64,000 nucleotides of DNA from Carya illinoinensis (taxonomy: Eukaryota > Streptophyta > Magnoliopsida > Fagales > Juglandaceae): contig NC_056759.1 of assembly GCF_018687715.1 (NCBI RefSeq), forward strand, positions 955,501-1,019,500, in the 5' to 3' direction. Numbering within the stretch: the first letter of the stretch is position 1; the number at the start of each line of letters is the position of its first letter. Position numbers and translations under genes: made by a program. Below the pieces are notes generated by a model. The model did no database searches, had not been told where the DNA came from, and saw only the letters and a program-made list of their open reading frames with translations. Shown here piece after piece: positions 1 through 11,684 of this stretch.

Positions 1-46
1 TTTCTTTGTTCAACTCTTCTGAAAAGAACATCTTTATGTTTTGCAG

Positions 47-328
47 CTTGATTCGATCTTGCACTCAACAACAAATCTCAATGCAACTTGTGATGGACTT
101 GAGAAAGCTGTTTTCAAAGAAACCTACAGGGGAGTAGCCTCCGTTCCTGACCATAATTCTTTGAGTGTACCGGAAAACACCGCAAGTGATGATAACCTGC
201 AATCAGAACCTTGTGAGGCAGACAAGGCTGCTGCCCCGGCAAGCGATGGCGATTTCTTGCTGCCTGATCTAAATATGATGCCATCTGAGGAAGATTCAAG
301 TACTGAGACTTTATATGGGATGAGCTGA
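47..328 (+). CDS. C-terminal exon of an unrecognised gene (partial)
   Basis: An acceptor (TTTTGCAG, ending at 46) opens a frame that runs about 93 codons to TGA at 326-328. The encoded tail is acidic and serine-rich, with no membrane segment. It contains LPDLNMMPSEEDSS near the end; DLNxxP is the form of an EAR repression motif, so a nuclear regulator is possible, but I do not recognise the family. The rest of the gene lies upstream of the window. The 3' UTR probably runs to about 480. It is convergent with ALF4, about 2 kb away. Confidence 0.6.
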   Translation, partial: LDSILHSTTNLNATCDGLEKAVFKETYRGVASVPDHNSLSVPENTASDDNLQSEPCEADKAAAPASDGDFLLPDLNMMPSEEDSSTETLYGMS

Positions 329-915
329 GGATCTCATGTTTGACAGCTTTTCTTCTCCTCACCAAAGGACCTGGTTCCATCAGGCTATCAAATTCTGTTA
401 CATTGTCATGGCCAAGCACAGAACCTCGTGTAGATGTGACTGTATAAAAACTTCAGTGGAAGTTACCTATCAACTGTTCCATTCTCTCTTTCTTAAATGA
501 GAAAGAAGTTGAAAAAAAGTTTCGGGAGAGGGATTTCAAGGGTATATTGCAACAATCGTATCGATTGGGCTGCCAATATCCTCAATTGCAGCAACTTCTT
601 TCTCTGGAAATTTGTCGATGATAAACCAACCCTTTTCTCGATCCTTAAATCGTGCCATTCTTTCTGGTAACACCCAGTTGGACTCACCCGTTGAAAGTAT
701 TCAAAGTCAACACTTGCATTTTGGGTTTGTTAGTTGATGAAAAGCTTTTATTTTCAAGTAAATTAGACGCCATACATTTGTAGATTGTGGAATAGGACGA
801 GCCTCTACACGTAGCACCCGCGTTGAGCAGCTAAGAGGTGGGTGGCATCTCCCATGTTTAATTGAAATTTGATGAAATAGCAATTTTAACATCTATATGG
901 CAATTTTATGTTCTC

Positions 916-916
<1 letters not shown>

Positions 917-963
<47 letters not shown>
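917..963. repeat. Poly(C) tract, 47 bases
   Basis: An uninterrupted run of C from 917 to 963, between TTCTCA and TTTTTTAAG. Runs of this length are rare in plant DNA and are easily mis-sized during sequencing or assembly. Confidence 0.9.
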
Positions 964-1188
964 TTTTTTAAGAATTGAAGTTCTCCAATTGAATACATGT
1001 TATATATTTTACTTCGTGTGGTAAATGCCAAATGGCACAAGCTTTGGATTACTTTAAAAAATAGTATCCTTTTTCTTTTCATTTTTTTTTATAGAAAACT
1101 TTAAAAAAGTGTATCGATTTCTGTAGTGATGAGTAAGTTCCTGCAATCTTTTTGAAAGAAATTATTAAAAAAAAGGGGGTTATGGAGT

Positions 1189-1602
1189 AGAGCATCCTCA
1201 CTGGGTTATATAAAATTCTTATTTTTGTAAAATTTGAAGAAAATAGCTCAAAATAGCCATTCAATGAATTATGTATTTTATCACTAATATCCAATTTGCT
1301 ACAATACCACCTCTACATCTATGGCACACTATGCACATTTGTATAAATATTTAATTCATTTCTCTCTCCACTTTTCACTCTATTCATTTCTCTATCTACT
1401 TTTTACTTTATTTAAAATGAATAAAATTTATTAAGAAATATAATATTTAAATGATATAAAAAAATTAAATAAATTAATATATGATATATTGTGAAAATCA
1501 GTATATAAAATTATAAAAAAAAAAAAAAAGTAAAATTTGATAATGTATTTTTAAAAATATAAACCATTAGGAATGTTCAAAGGATACCGAGAAACTATTG
1601 AG
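1189..1602. mobile_element. Possible hAT-type MITE
   Basis: The left end reads GAGCATCCTCACTGG and the right end, on the opposite strand, reads GCTCTTCCTCAATAG: an imperfect terminal inverted match around about 400 bp of AT-rich non-coding DNA. No clear target-site duplication was identified, so the exact borders are uncertain. Confidence 0.3.
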
Positions 1603-2299
1603 GAAGAGCATCAGGTTTGCTTCTATTTTAAGGGCGGGTCTGGCCACCGAGATGAGACACGGAAATCTCAAACATTTTCAAAACTGAGGTGAGATCAAAT
1701 ATCCAAACTCCCATTCATGTAAAACTGAGATAAGATATCTATATTTCAAAAATACTCTATACAACTATTTACCGACATGATAGATCACAAAAACATCGAT
1801 GAGAATATTGTCCATCTTCTGACAAACGTTACTGCGTAAAGGCAAAGGATGGGATCCCCTAAAAGTTAAAAAGAACTCTTTGGATTTTGTTGAGATATAT
1901 TAACATTTGTTAAGAATAATGATTTTTACTAGCCTCTCAAGTATACAAGTAGACTTGTGTAAGGTCTTGATATTTCAAAAAAAGAAAAAGGAAAAAAAAA
2001 GTAGACTTCACTATTCAAAAGTGTAAAAAAAAAAATCCCTTTTTATCTGGTGAGATATACTTTTTTTTTATAAAAAAGACTTACATAAAACTTGCACACC
2101 TAAACTGCAGATAACCTTACTGTTTGTAATTCCTTTTCAATCTAAATAAAGCAAACCAATTTTCCTCAAAACTATAAAAGAACAATTGCAACCCAGAAAC
2201 ACTTTCTATCCGTTTATGATTTTTTACCGAGAGAAGGATTTCGTATTGAAGACTATAGAAAAACATTGCATAGCATGCATACCCACAAGCGACAGTTTA

Positions 2300-5200
2300 T
2301 TATGTAGATGGTTTCAGATTTTCTTCGACAAGTTCTATACACCGGTACAAAACCATCTCGATCGGGTTTAGTTGACAGACTGTGTCAACAGCAAGTTGAT
2401 CAGAATCATTCCTGTTCTGTGTCATTATGCCTGTCACCAGGGTTCGAAGAGGTAGAAACCATTCGTGGTATGCCTTGTGTAAATTATTCTGGGACAGCAC
2501 TCCACTATAGTTGGTTTTTCCTGTTCCATTTCTCGCTCAAGTCAAATTTAAAACATATTCTCTTTTAGATTTTTTAATATTTAAAAAACATATAATTTAA
2601 ATTACAGTCAATAAAAAGTAGAAGAGGCGAAGCCATAATGCATTGGAAGTATACTATATATATCTATATATATGTATGTATAAGAAAGTTTAAAAAGAAG
2701 GTTTTATTTAGTTTACGGTACAGAAGATAAATATATTATTTAATAGGGGCATAATGTCGATGTCCATTTTGGTGTACTATTTCCATCATTTAACTTGTCA
2801 TGTGTGTTCTTTTGCCACCACCCTAAGAAGAGCATGCATAAAAGGAGTACGAAAATGTATACAACAAAGAAGTATGCTAGTAAAACCTTTTTTTCGGCCT
2901 TGGCTTCTAACAAGATATTGGACAAAATAAGGAATTACCTGACGACTCTGTTATTAACACAAATCTGTACAAGTTCAGGGCAGACAGCACCTGTATAATG
3001 TTTGATCAATGAATAACTAATCAGTAATTTATTATACCATATGGTAATACAAACTCCAAAATAGGCAGAAATTTTCATTGCAAGGCCGAATCAAAATAAA
3101 ATCTTCGAGCTGGTTTAATGGGGTGCCATTGCCCCACTCAGAGCTCCATTTTTAGGTAAGTAAAGCTGAAGGCTTTTATTTATTTATTTATTTAAAAAAA
3201 CAAAAGAATTCTACCCTCAAAAGCCCCCTTTTCAATTAACTAAAATTACCCCTACATAATTACTAAATTTTAGAAATTTCTATATAAACTCTTATCACTT
3301 TATTGTCAACTTACATAATACCTTATCTTTTACTCTTTTTTTCCACCCTTGAACCAAATGAAGGGAGTGAGTATCACGCTATCACTCCCCTCTCCAATTC
3401 GATTTGAGATTATTAAAACATCAAAACGAATTGATAATCATTCCCTCTCATCTCCTGCAAACCCCCAAACATACTGCAAGCCCACACACCCTGCACCAAC
3501 TTTCTTCACACATCACATTCATATGGTTATCCCAGAAAAGGCCACGGTGTCCAATATGGTAAAATTAACATAAAAGGAAAACAAAAATCTGAATACCATG
3601 GCAATCTCCTAAACAGCAAAGCATAGTGAAAGAACAAAATGATACCGACTTCACATGCAGCATGCACAAGCAAAATAGCAATTAAGCAAGGAAAAACAAG
3701 AAACCCAGAGGGGAAATAAAATTTCGTTAGAAGGAATACCGCATCCCCATGCTCAGGAAGGGGTGGAGGGCCTCCCTTGGGTGGCCTCAGTACTAATTCC
3801 ACTAGTTCAAGGACATTAGCATTCCACAACAAAGGACTCCAACATTCTTTATTTTCTGTTTGCTGTACTTCATCATTTATTGTCGATATTCTTTTGCTAC
3901 TCTCTGCATGTATTTCCCCTTTAACAAGATCCAAAAGAATTGCAATCTACATATCGTTGTTATGACTACATCAGTCAATGCAATACAGATATAAAATGTT
4001 GCAGTTCATGAAAACGGACTTGAAACAATTTACCATGGAGGAAGAGTTGGTATTTGTAATCAAAGCTTTTAAAATTTCAAACCTACGAGAAGTTGGAATA
4101 TCTGCAAGTACCTGGTTTTGAGCACCAACACAATCAAGTATTAACAATGCTTATAGAGAAGTTTATACAAACACTTGAAAAAATAAGGTAGAAAAGCTTT
4201 AGATAAAAAAAAAAAGAACGGTCACCCACTTCTAGAGAATGCAGCAAACAAATTTCTAGTAGAGTTACAACTTCAAGGCAATAAGAGATACAAATTCCCT
4301 ACCCTTTTAAACGCATCAAAGGCAAGCTTCCTTAACACCGTATTTGGTGCATATATGATTACCATTTTAATAGCCTGAAAAATGTAGTTTTGACCATCAG
4401 AGATTAGATGCATCAAAATTTATACTTAATAAAAACAGGTTGGTTATGATGTATACTCAAAACATGAGACAGAGAGTACCTGCAAAGCAGCAAAAAGACT
4501 AGGCATATACAATGCAAAGTCAATATATTCATCATCAAGGTTCTGGGATACATTGCCATCAGTGATGCAAAGCAAGAAGTCGATGGCATGTTTCTTTAGA
4601 TCCGATGGCAGACTGACAAAAGAGTACATGTGCTTTAACATGCCGACTGTTTGCCACCTTCTTAACTGGTTACTCCGAAGTTCATCCTTGACAGTAGTCA
4701 AGTCTTCCTCAGCAGCCTGAGCAACTTCATCTGATATATGGCCCCAAATAACTGCCCCAAGAAAGATAAATGCATGTCAGAGAAACATGAAATAATATCA
4801 AAATAAAACTCAATGGCAAAATAGGAAATAAAATCAGTGCATATGCAAATATGAACCTGAAAGTGATGCGCCGAGTTTGAGATCGGATAAACAACTCATA
4901 TAATCAACTTCATCTTCCGCACCTTTTTAAACAGAAAAAGATGAAGTAAAATGATGAAAAAAAAAAAACTAACTATATGAGAGTGAAAAAAAATATATAT
5001 TAATTGAAAATGAAGTACCTCCTATAACAATGCTAGTCATTTTGTCAACATCATTCCCAGTTATTAAACCAAGGTATGATAGACCACAGTAGGGAAAGAG
5101 GCGTGACAACTGCGACACCAAGTGCTGACAGCTTACTTTGTTTTGATTCAAGCTGATGGAAACAAGAGCCTGCACATCATGGGTGTATTTTAAGACACAT

Positions 5201-8200
5201 ACAGGCAGATATAATAAACATCAGCAAACTGAACAAAAAAACCACCAAGTTGGCGAAAAGAAGACCCCCGAGCAAATGAAAGAAGAAAAGGCAATTGAAT
5301 ACAATCAAACAACACAATTCTTCAAGCTGTAACATAAATGAAAACATTTTAATATTCAAACTGGACGTTCAGTTCCATAGAGAAATTCCAACCATGATTT
5401 CCAAGACATATAGACCAAGTAGAGCACAAAGTTTTTCATTTGATTTGCCCTCCTGTTGAACAGCACAGAAGGTCAGAACTCTGATGGAGAACTTATAAAG
5501 AGTCGCAAGAAATAGCTCAACAAAGCAGGAAATGTAATAAATGAAAATGTCACAGACCAACTTTGTGCAAACTGTATGTATAGAATTGGCAATGCCTACA
5601 GCTCTGTCAAACAAACCCTCAATTTCTGTATCCCCATCATCAGTCTCTGAGGTCACAAACTTTAAAACATTAACAATAACAGGCACCGCTACTTTTACTT
5701 GTTCATAATGATGCCTCCGAATGGAAAGAATTACTGAAACCAAAAATAGTATGCACAAACAACATTATCAGCCAACATCAGGCAACAGTGTAGCTTTCAC
5801 AACATTCATACACACAAATCATAAGCACAGAACCACATTATACAAAAACAGAACTGCAAGAGAACCTTACTTGTTTATCATTCATCTTTAAATTAAGCAA
5901 CAGAACACATTATTACTAATGTATCTTTGCTGTATTTCTAGATTATCAAGAATTAACATATTGCCCAGGTCAAATCATATTGTATGTTTATCTTGTATCC
6001 ATATTGGTGCTTCATAGGCTATATCTTTAATATATAAATTAAAACTAAATTTGTAATAGATTTTTCAATGCTTTTCCGCTAATCTTGATTTTGAAGCTCG
6101 ATTTGAAGAACTACTAGATTTATCCTCACTGAAAACTAATTGTAAGTAATAATAATAAAAATAAGAAAATGATACAACAAATAGACACTACCAGTACTAA
6201 CTCATATTGGAATAAGTCCATTCCACAGATGGCATGCCTCGTCTAGTAATATGTAAATGAATCAATAAGACCATTGCTTTCACCTTACTTAAGGTAACAC
6301 ATGTTAATCTCATTACCTTTTGAAAGACCACTTAGGAGAGGGGTAAAATAAGCAGAAGTCTTGACGATCTTAGCTAATGCCTGGTGGAATTAAAATCAGA
6401 TGTCAGCAAAGAACCATAACACAGAACAACAAATAGTTACAAGTAAATGTGATAATGGATGTATTAGGCAACACTCCTTTTTTATAACTAATAAGCATAC
6501 ACACTCCTCGACGAGTATAAGCAATGAAAAATGTAGAAATGGCACAGCTATTACACAAAATTGATGCAGCACACGTGAAAATATCAGTAAAAAAAACTGA
6601 AGACCAAAATCTGAAGCAACGTAGTGAAAGAAACAAAGCCCTTTTGTTCTGATGATGTCAAAATATATTGACAGTATCTAGGACTAGTCAACATTTCACT
6701 TTGGATTATAAAATTTAGATGAAATTGTTGGTGAAATTACACAATAATATAATGAAAATTACAATAAAGTTAAAATAGAAACGAAGCCAGTTTGGACTGA
6801 GGCACGGAAATCTCGCTTTCTTTAAGGAGATTCAAACCCTCTACGGTGTACAAAGTCTCAAATTCACCGGTGCAGCAGAATTCTTCTTGACTTAACTCCT
6901 CCAAGATACAACAGCCCAACTGATCGTCGTATAGTCCGAACCAACTTTGCACAAGTGGTTGACCTCAAAACTCCACTCAAAGAACACCTCTCTTTTATTT
7001 GAAAAATACTCTAAAAAAAAATAATATCTACGTACTTCCCCTACATGAAAGAAAGACACACCACACTAGGATGAACACATGTCCCCGACGGACACCCACG
7101 TTCATCAAAATTTAAACAAAAACTTAATTTATTGCATTTGGTAACATGTAGTGTAGTAAAGAGCCATCAAAGAAAAGGTTAACTGATGGTTATTCATTTT
7201 AGAAAGGTTCAGCTGGGCTATTGAATGAAAAGATAAAAAAACAATAATGTTTTTCAACGGAATGACAATTGAAAGAAAGAAATAAAATGCCAACATTAAT
7301 ACTCTAAACTAAAAGAAAAAAAACAGCCACCACCAATGGATATTTTAATAAGCTTTAACACACCAACGGCTAAAGACTAAAAGTTGGCAAACGGCTATAA
7401 AATTACCTTCTATATACGTACATGCACCCGAAAGAAGAGAAAAAAAACTGAATTAAGGAATTTAAGTAACGGTAATAATCTCTTAAACAAAAACGTTACT
7501 AATAAATATTATTTACTAAAACAAATACCAACAGAAATTTTATAAGATAAGCCATCACCGATGAAAATACTTGTGATGTACACTGCCATCCCCTCCCCCT
7601 TTTCAAGAAATCAAAATAGCATAGCCATGTATTCCTAACCAAACATCAAAATGGTATAAAGATTTGAGACTAATTGACTATATACACCTAAATAACATAC
7701 CTCGCAAAGAATTGAAAGCATATCCCGTGGGCTACACATCGTTATTAATTGATTGATAACACTCTCAGCAATCTTCAAACATTCATCCGACACACTCGCA
7801 AACTTTGACACTGCCTTCGGCAACTCAAATGACAACGAATCGATAACTTCCTGGCACAGCACCATACAATTTATAAATTCGTCAAAAAATCAATTCATTA
7901 TCGACAAACAATGGAGAGCGAAAAAAATAAATAATAAGAGGAGAAAGAAGAATAAAACCTGGTCCGGTGAAGGAGAACACAGATATGCATAAACTTCGGA
8001 AAGAACTTCGAATGCATTGTATTTTGCATCCTCGTTGTCAGGATCTAATAAAGCGGCATCTGAGATTGTCTCGAGGAAGTTAACAAGCTCCGAGATCGAG
8101 TTTTCAGACTGGTGTGGATCTCCGGCTTCGATCAACTACAGTGTATAAAGAAAATATGATTTAGACACACTCCGTTCGAGTCCTGTTAAAAATAAAGTAA

Positions 8201-8627
8201 ACGAAAGTTGTAATTATATACGTGCGTATTGTCTTGATTTCTTACCGGTCGTATCAATGAAACACGAATAAACTCAACTAACACTGTCACGCGTTCTTTT
8301 ATTTTGTTTTCCATTACCTTGCAATGATTTCTTAGTAAACAAGTATAAACACTTGGAAATTGCTACTTCCATTTGACCAGTTGAAAAACGTAAAACTCGA
8401 CTCAGCTGAACAATTATATCCGGCCTTTTCTTTTGTTCGATTTGGAATCAGAGATATTTAGAAGCTTTTTGAACTGTGCCATTTCCAAAGTTTTTACGGG
8501 AACGAAACAAATCTCCGGAAATCGAAGAGAGGAAAGCGGGGGCTCTTACTTTGGAGCATGAATTCAGGATTTCTCGAACATGAAGAGCAGCGGAGGGGCG
8601 GTGATTGTCTGCACTTGCCACTGACAT
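2300..8627 (-). CDS. ALF4: Aberrant lateral root formation protein 4 (glomulin-like)
   Basis: Fourteen coding exons in transcript order: 8550-8627, 7959-8135, 7701-7850, 6317-6380, 5558-5733, 5393-5452, 5019-5169, 4857-4922, 4480-4751, 4303-4374, 4034-4111, 3740-3946, 2939-2990, 2300-2520. All joins are GT-AG and in phase, giving 607 aa; I recognise the family from segments such as LVNFLETISDAALLDP, WNANVLELVELVLRPP and the end CQLNPIEMVLYRCIELVEE. The ATG at 8625-8627 is the only in-frame ATG before the conserved region, although the frame stays open upstream. The protein is helical and HEAT/ARM-like, with no signal peptide or membrane span. In Arabidopsis ALF4 is needed for pericycle divisions in lateral root initiation and binds RBX1 to restrain cullin-RING ligases. 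It is divergent from TRS120, as in Arabidopsis. Intron 3 (6381-7700) carries a solo LTR. Confidence 0.92.
6726..7533 (-). mobile_element. Solo LTR of an LTR retrotransposon, in ALF4 intron 3
   Basis: The 808-bp segment starts TGTTGG and ends CCAACA, the inverted TG...CA termini of plant LTRs. It is flanked by a perfect 5-bp duplication, GAAAT (6721-6725 and 7534-7538), the size made by LTR-element integrases. There is no gag-pol, primer-binding site or second LTR nearby, so this is the product of LTR-LTR recombination. A TATA-like stretch (rc at about 7415) fits minus orientation. The 60-codon minus frame at 6770-6952 lies inside the LTR and is not a gene. Copia versus gypsy cannot be decided without the internal region. 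Confidence 0.8.
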
Positions 8628-8914
8628 GGCGCTGCTGCAACAATGGAACTTAAAATCTGACAACTCGAGCGAATCCTCTGGAATTCCTTCGATTAAGGTA
8701 AAAACCGTAGCCCCTGCAATAGGAAGTTTCAGCTTGAAATGATTCAAAGCCCCAGAATAGCTCGAGAACTTTTCGAGAAGAGGCGAGACAAGGCGGGTGA
8801 CGGATTTCGAGTTTTGATCCGTTGAAATTGGCAAATTGCGTCGAACCGGTTGTTTTGCTTGCAGTACAACTGAACCCGAAAGTAATATACAATCGAAAAA
8901 TTTAGTTACAAGCT

Positions 8915-9065
8915 ATAGACTCATATGTATATTAATTTAATATAATTAATTAAAAATAAATTTTATTAAAAAAATTTTAATTTAAATTTTAAATATAAAA
9001 AAAAATATTAATATATAAATTAATATACAATTTTACTTTTATATAGTAAAACTTATATATAATTA
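8915..9065. repeat. Dispersed AT-rich repeat, family C
   Basis: The core at 8940-9045 (with AAATAAATTTTATTAAAAAA and TTTAAATTTTAAATATAAAA) closely matches 63029-63130, and matches 29095-29215 in reverse. This is probably a small non-autonomous DNA transposon; the borders are approximate. Confidence 0.6.
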
Positions 9066-9539
9066 AAAAATAGTGTGATTTGAAAGATGAACCCAATTTT
9101 TTATTTACATAATCGATTTGTGAGATTTAAATTTTAATTATTTTAATACAAAAATAATGAAAGGTTACTTCTATAATTTCAAAATACTTTTTAAAATATT
9201 AAATGTATATGTTAATAGATTTTATAGAATTGAAAGACATAATTAGAAGTTATTTGATAAAATACTTTTTTAGGTGCATTTTATATTTTAAGTGAATACT
9301 TTTTAAAAATAGTTGACATAAAAAGTTGCTTAAGCTGCATGACATTTAAATTGAGGTTTACAAAATTCAAGATAAAGATTTAGGTTTACATGTCATTTTT
9401 ATTTTTTTAAAAGCTAAATACATTATTTAGCTAAAAGATAAAGTATTATTTATTGTGAAATGATAAATTTACATCTCTTTTGCAATCCTTAGTAAAATGA
9501 AAGGTAGTTGTGTAAAAAATCGAGATTATTTTTATGACA

Positions 9540-9672
9540 TAAATGTTACAATTATAAGAATATTTTATAAATAAATTCATAAATTAATATGACTTCAGTT
9601 AATACGTTAAACCTATTTTATAATAAAAGTAATTTTATAATCTAACATACTACATCAAATCACTTTAATTTA
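9540..9672. repeat. Dispersed repeat, family B
   Basis: Contains TTCATAAATTAATATGACTT, a block like ACGTTAAACCTATTTTATAA, and TAATCTAACATACTACATCA. The same ordered blocks recur at 38158-38310 and 49025-49210. The ends are imperfectly inverted, suggesting a MITE. Confidence 0.55.
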
Positions 9673-9817
9673 TATATTTGTTTTAATCAAATTTATCTAT
9701 ATTAAAAATATTTCTCTCTATAAAAAGGCATACAAATATGTTGGTTTAAACTAAAATCAAAAGATGATATTTAGAAAAATAAAAAAGAAAATATTTGTTT
9801 AGATACAATAAGTGTTT

Positions 9818-9975
9818 CATCTCATCGTTACAAATTTTTATTCAAAATATAATAAATAATTCAAAATTTTCAAATCTCAAAATAACAATATTAAAAAAAT
9901 AATAATATAATAATTTAAAAAAAAAATTAATTTTTATCTCGACTTATCTTATCTCAATTCACTATTCAAATTATA
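9818..9975 (-). mobile_element. MITE, family A copy (reverse orientation)
   Basis: Starts TTTCATCTCATCGTTACAAA, continues through AAATATAATAAATAATTCAA, and ends CTTATCTTATCTCAATTCAC: the reverse complement of the family A pattern seen at 28686-28862. Confidence 0.6.
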
Positions 9976-11570
9976 ACTAAGAAATCAATCCAAAATCACA
10001 TTGAGCATGTGACCAAATTTACAGATTGAGATAAATTTAAGCCAACAGTATAGCTGTAAATTAATTCGTTTCGAACTATACTGAACATCTATAGGGACCA
10101 AACCAAATTGGTAGCTATCTATCTTGTTGGTCTGACCTAATTATTTTATTATTTTTTCAAAAAAATTAGTAAAAAAATTTTAAATTACTATATTAAAATT
10201 AAATAAATTATTAATGCGGATTATGTAACTCACTCATTAAAAAATATTTTATTATAATTATATTTATGATGTTAATAGTTACTACTTACTAATTTAGATT
10301 TTACTATTTGACATGTATAATTATTTATAATATCGTACATTTTATATATAGTTAATGAATATAAAATAATTCTATTATATATAAATTATTCATGTTTGTT
10401 TGTAACTTAGGTATTTAAGAAAAAATTACGTAATTATTTTAATTAAGTGTAAATAGTAGAGTATGTATGATGTATAATGTATTAACCATTTATATATAAT
10501 GTCATAAATTATCAAATGATTTATGATTTATTATTAATTGATAGCATATATTATTTTATATGACTAATGATAATAAATTAAATAAACATTACATCATTAA
10601 CTTATATAATTATTATATAAAAATAATATATTAAATTATTAAAAATACTTTTAAAAAATATATATGAGTTTGGTTTGATTTAATCCGATTAAAAAATATA
10701 TAGGAGTTCGGTCTTATTCGATATGATTTAGTCTAAAATTTGTAAACCTTCGAGATTGAGACCGACTTGTCCATAATTCGATTTGATAGGTTTTGTTGGT
10801 CCGGATCAAATTGTTTATATTTAGGAATAGAAAATCGTGTTTTCAGGTCGTATTAAGTTATGAATATTTGATTATATAGGTCAACCAAAATCTAATTTGT
10901 TAAGTTAAGCTTGTCAAACTTTTAAATCCTAATCTAACTTATTTAGATAACTAGTCATGTCATGTCATCCGTCTTGACCCGTTTAATAATTAATTATAAG
11001 TATGTTAATACAATAAGACTCATTTAAATTTGTTTATTTTATATAAATAGGTTAAACTAAAAATATATAAGTTATTTGACATGATTAATATAATTTTATA
11101 TAAAAGTTAAAATCTCTATTTATTAATGACTACAATATCTTAAAAAATATTTTTCAAATTTTAACGTATAATAAAATCAATATTACAAACTATATAATAA
11201 AAAATACAAGCATAAGTATAAAATTATAATATCAAAAATAAAAAATAAAAATATAAACATATTGAAAAATTAATATTACAATTTAATAACAAAAAAATTT
11301 TAATATTTAAAATAATTTTTAAACGAGTTAAAATAGATTAATTTCGTATTAAATAAATTGATGCATTTATAAATCGTATTTTTAATAAATTAATTTGTTT
11401 TAACCTGAAACGTTAAAATTAAATCCAAAAATTTCATATCGTATTTGCATTGAGTTAACCGTATTACCGCCCTTGTTTACAGCCCTACCCGGCAGGTGAG
11501 TTGATCAGAATCTCACCTCAAGCAGGCCTCTCCAGTTCCCCTTTGCTAACTGCTTTGTAAATAGCGCACC

Positions 11571-11592
11571 CCTCTCCCTCTCTCTCTCTCTG
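11571..11592. repeat. CT-rich microsatellite in TRS120 5' leader
   Basis: A CT run just upstream of the TRS120 start codon, probably in the 5' UTR. Pyrimidine repeats here are common in plant leaders. Confidence 0.6.
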
Positions 11593-11684
11593 TTAAGTGA
11601 CACTCTGGAATGTCGTCGATCCGAATGGTCTCGATCTGATACACCCATTCCCACAACTAAACCCCCGTTGTCTCTGATCTGGAA

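Larger units (their letters stand above)
329..2299. other. Intergenic DNA between two convergent genes
   Basis: Holds the 3' UTR of the first gene, a long poly(C) tract (917-963), a possible MITE (about 1189-1602) and a diverged piece of the GAGATGAGA-type repeat (about 1655-1735). The only open frames are short and lack codon structure or recognisable motifs. The last part, about 2100-2299, is probably the 3' UTR of ALF4. Confidence 0.6.
8888..11500. other. AT-rich intergenic DNA between ALF4 and TRS120
   Basis: Separates two divergent genes. It contains repeat families C (8915-9065), B (9540-9672) and A (9818-9975). Then from about 10070 to 11470 comes a degenerate repeat with phrases such as GAGTTCGGTCTTATTCGATA, GTCCGGATCAAATTG and CTTGACCCGTTTAATAATTA, typical of decayed dispersed plant repeats. 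No coding frame of note. Promoters of both genes should lie at its two edges. Confidence 0.6.

Noticed and set aside
6770..6952. 60-codon minus-strand frame in ALF4 intron 3
   Set aside because: Lies wholly inside the solo LTR and has no protein similarity that I recognise.
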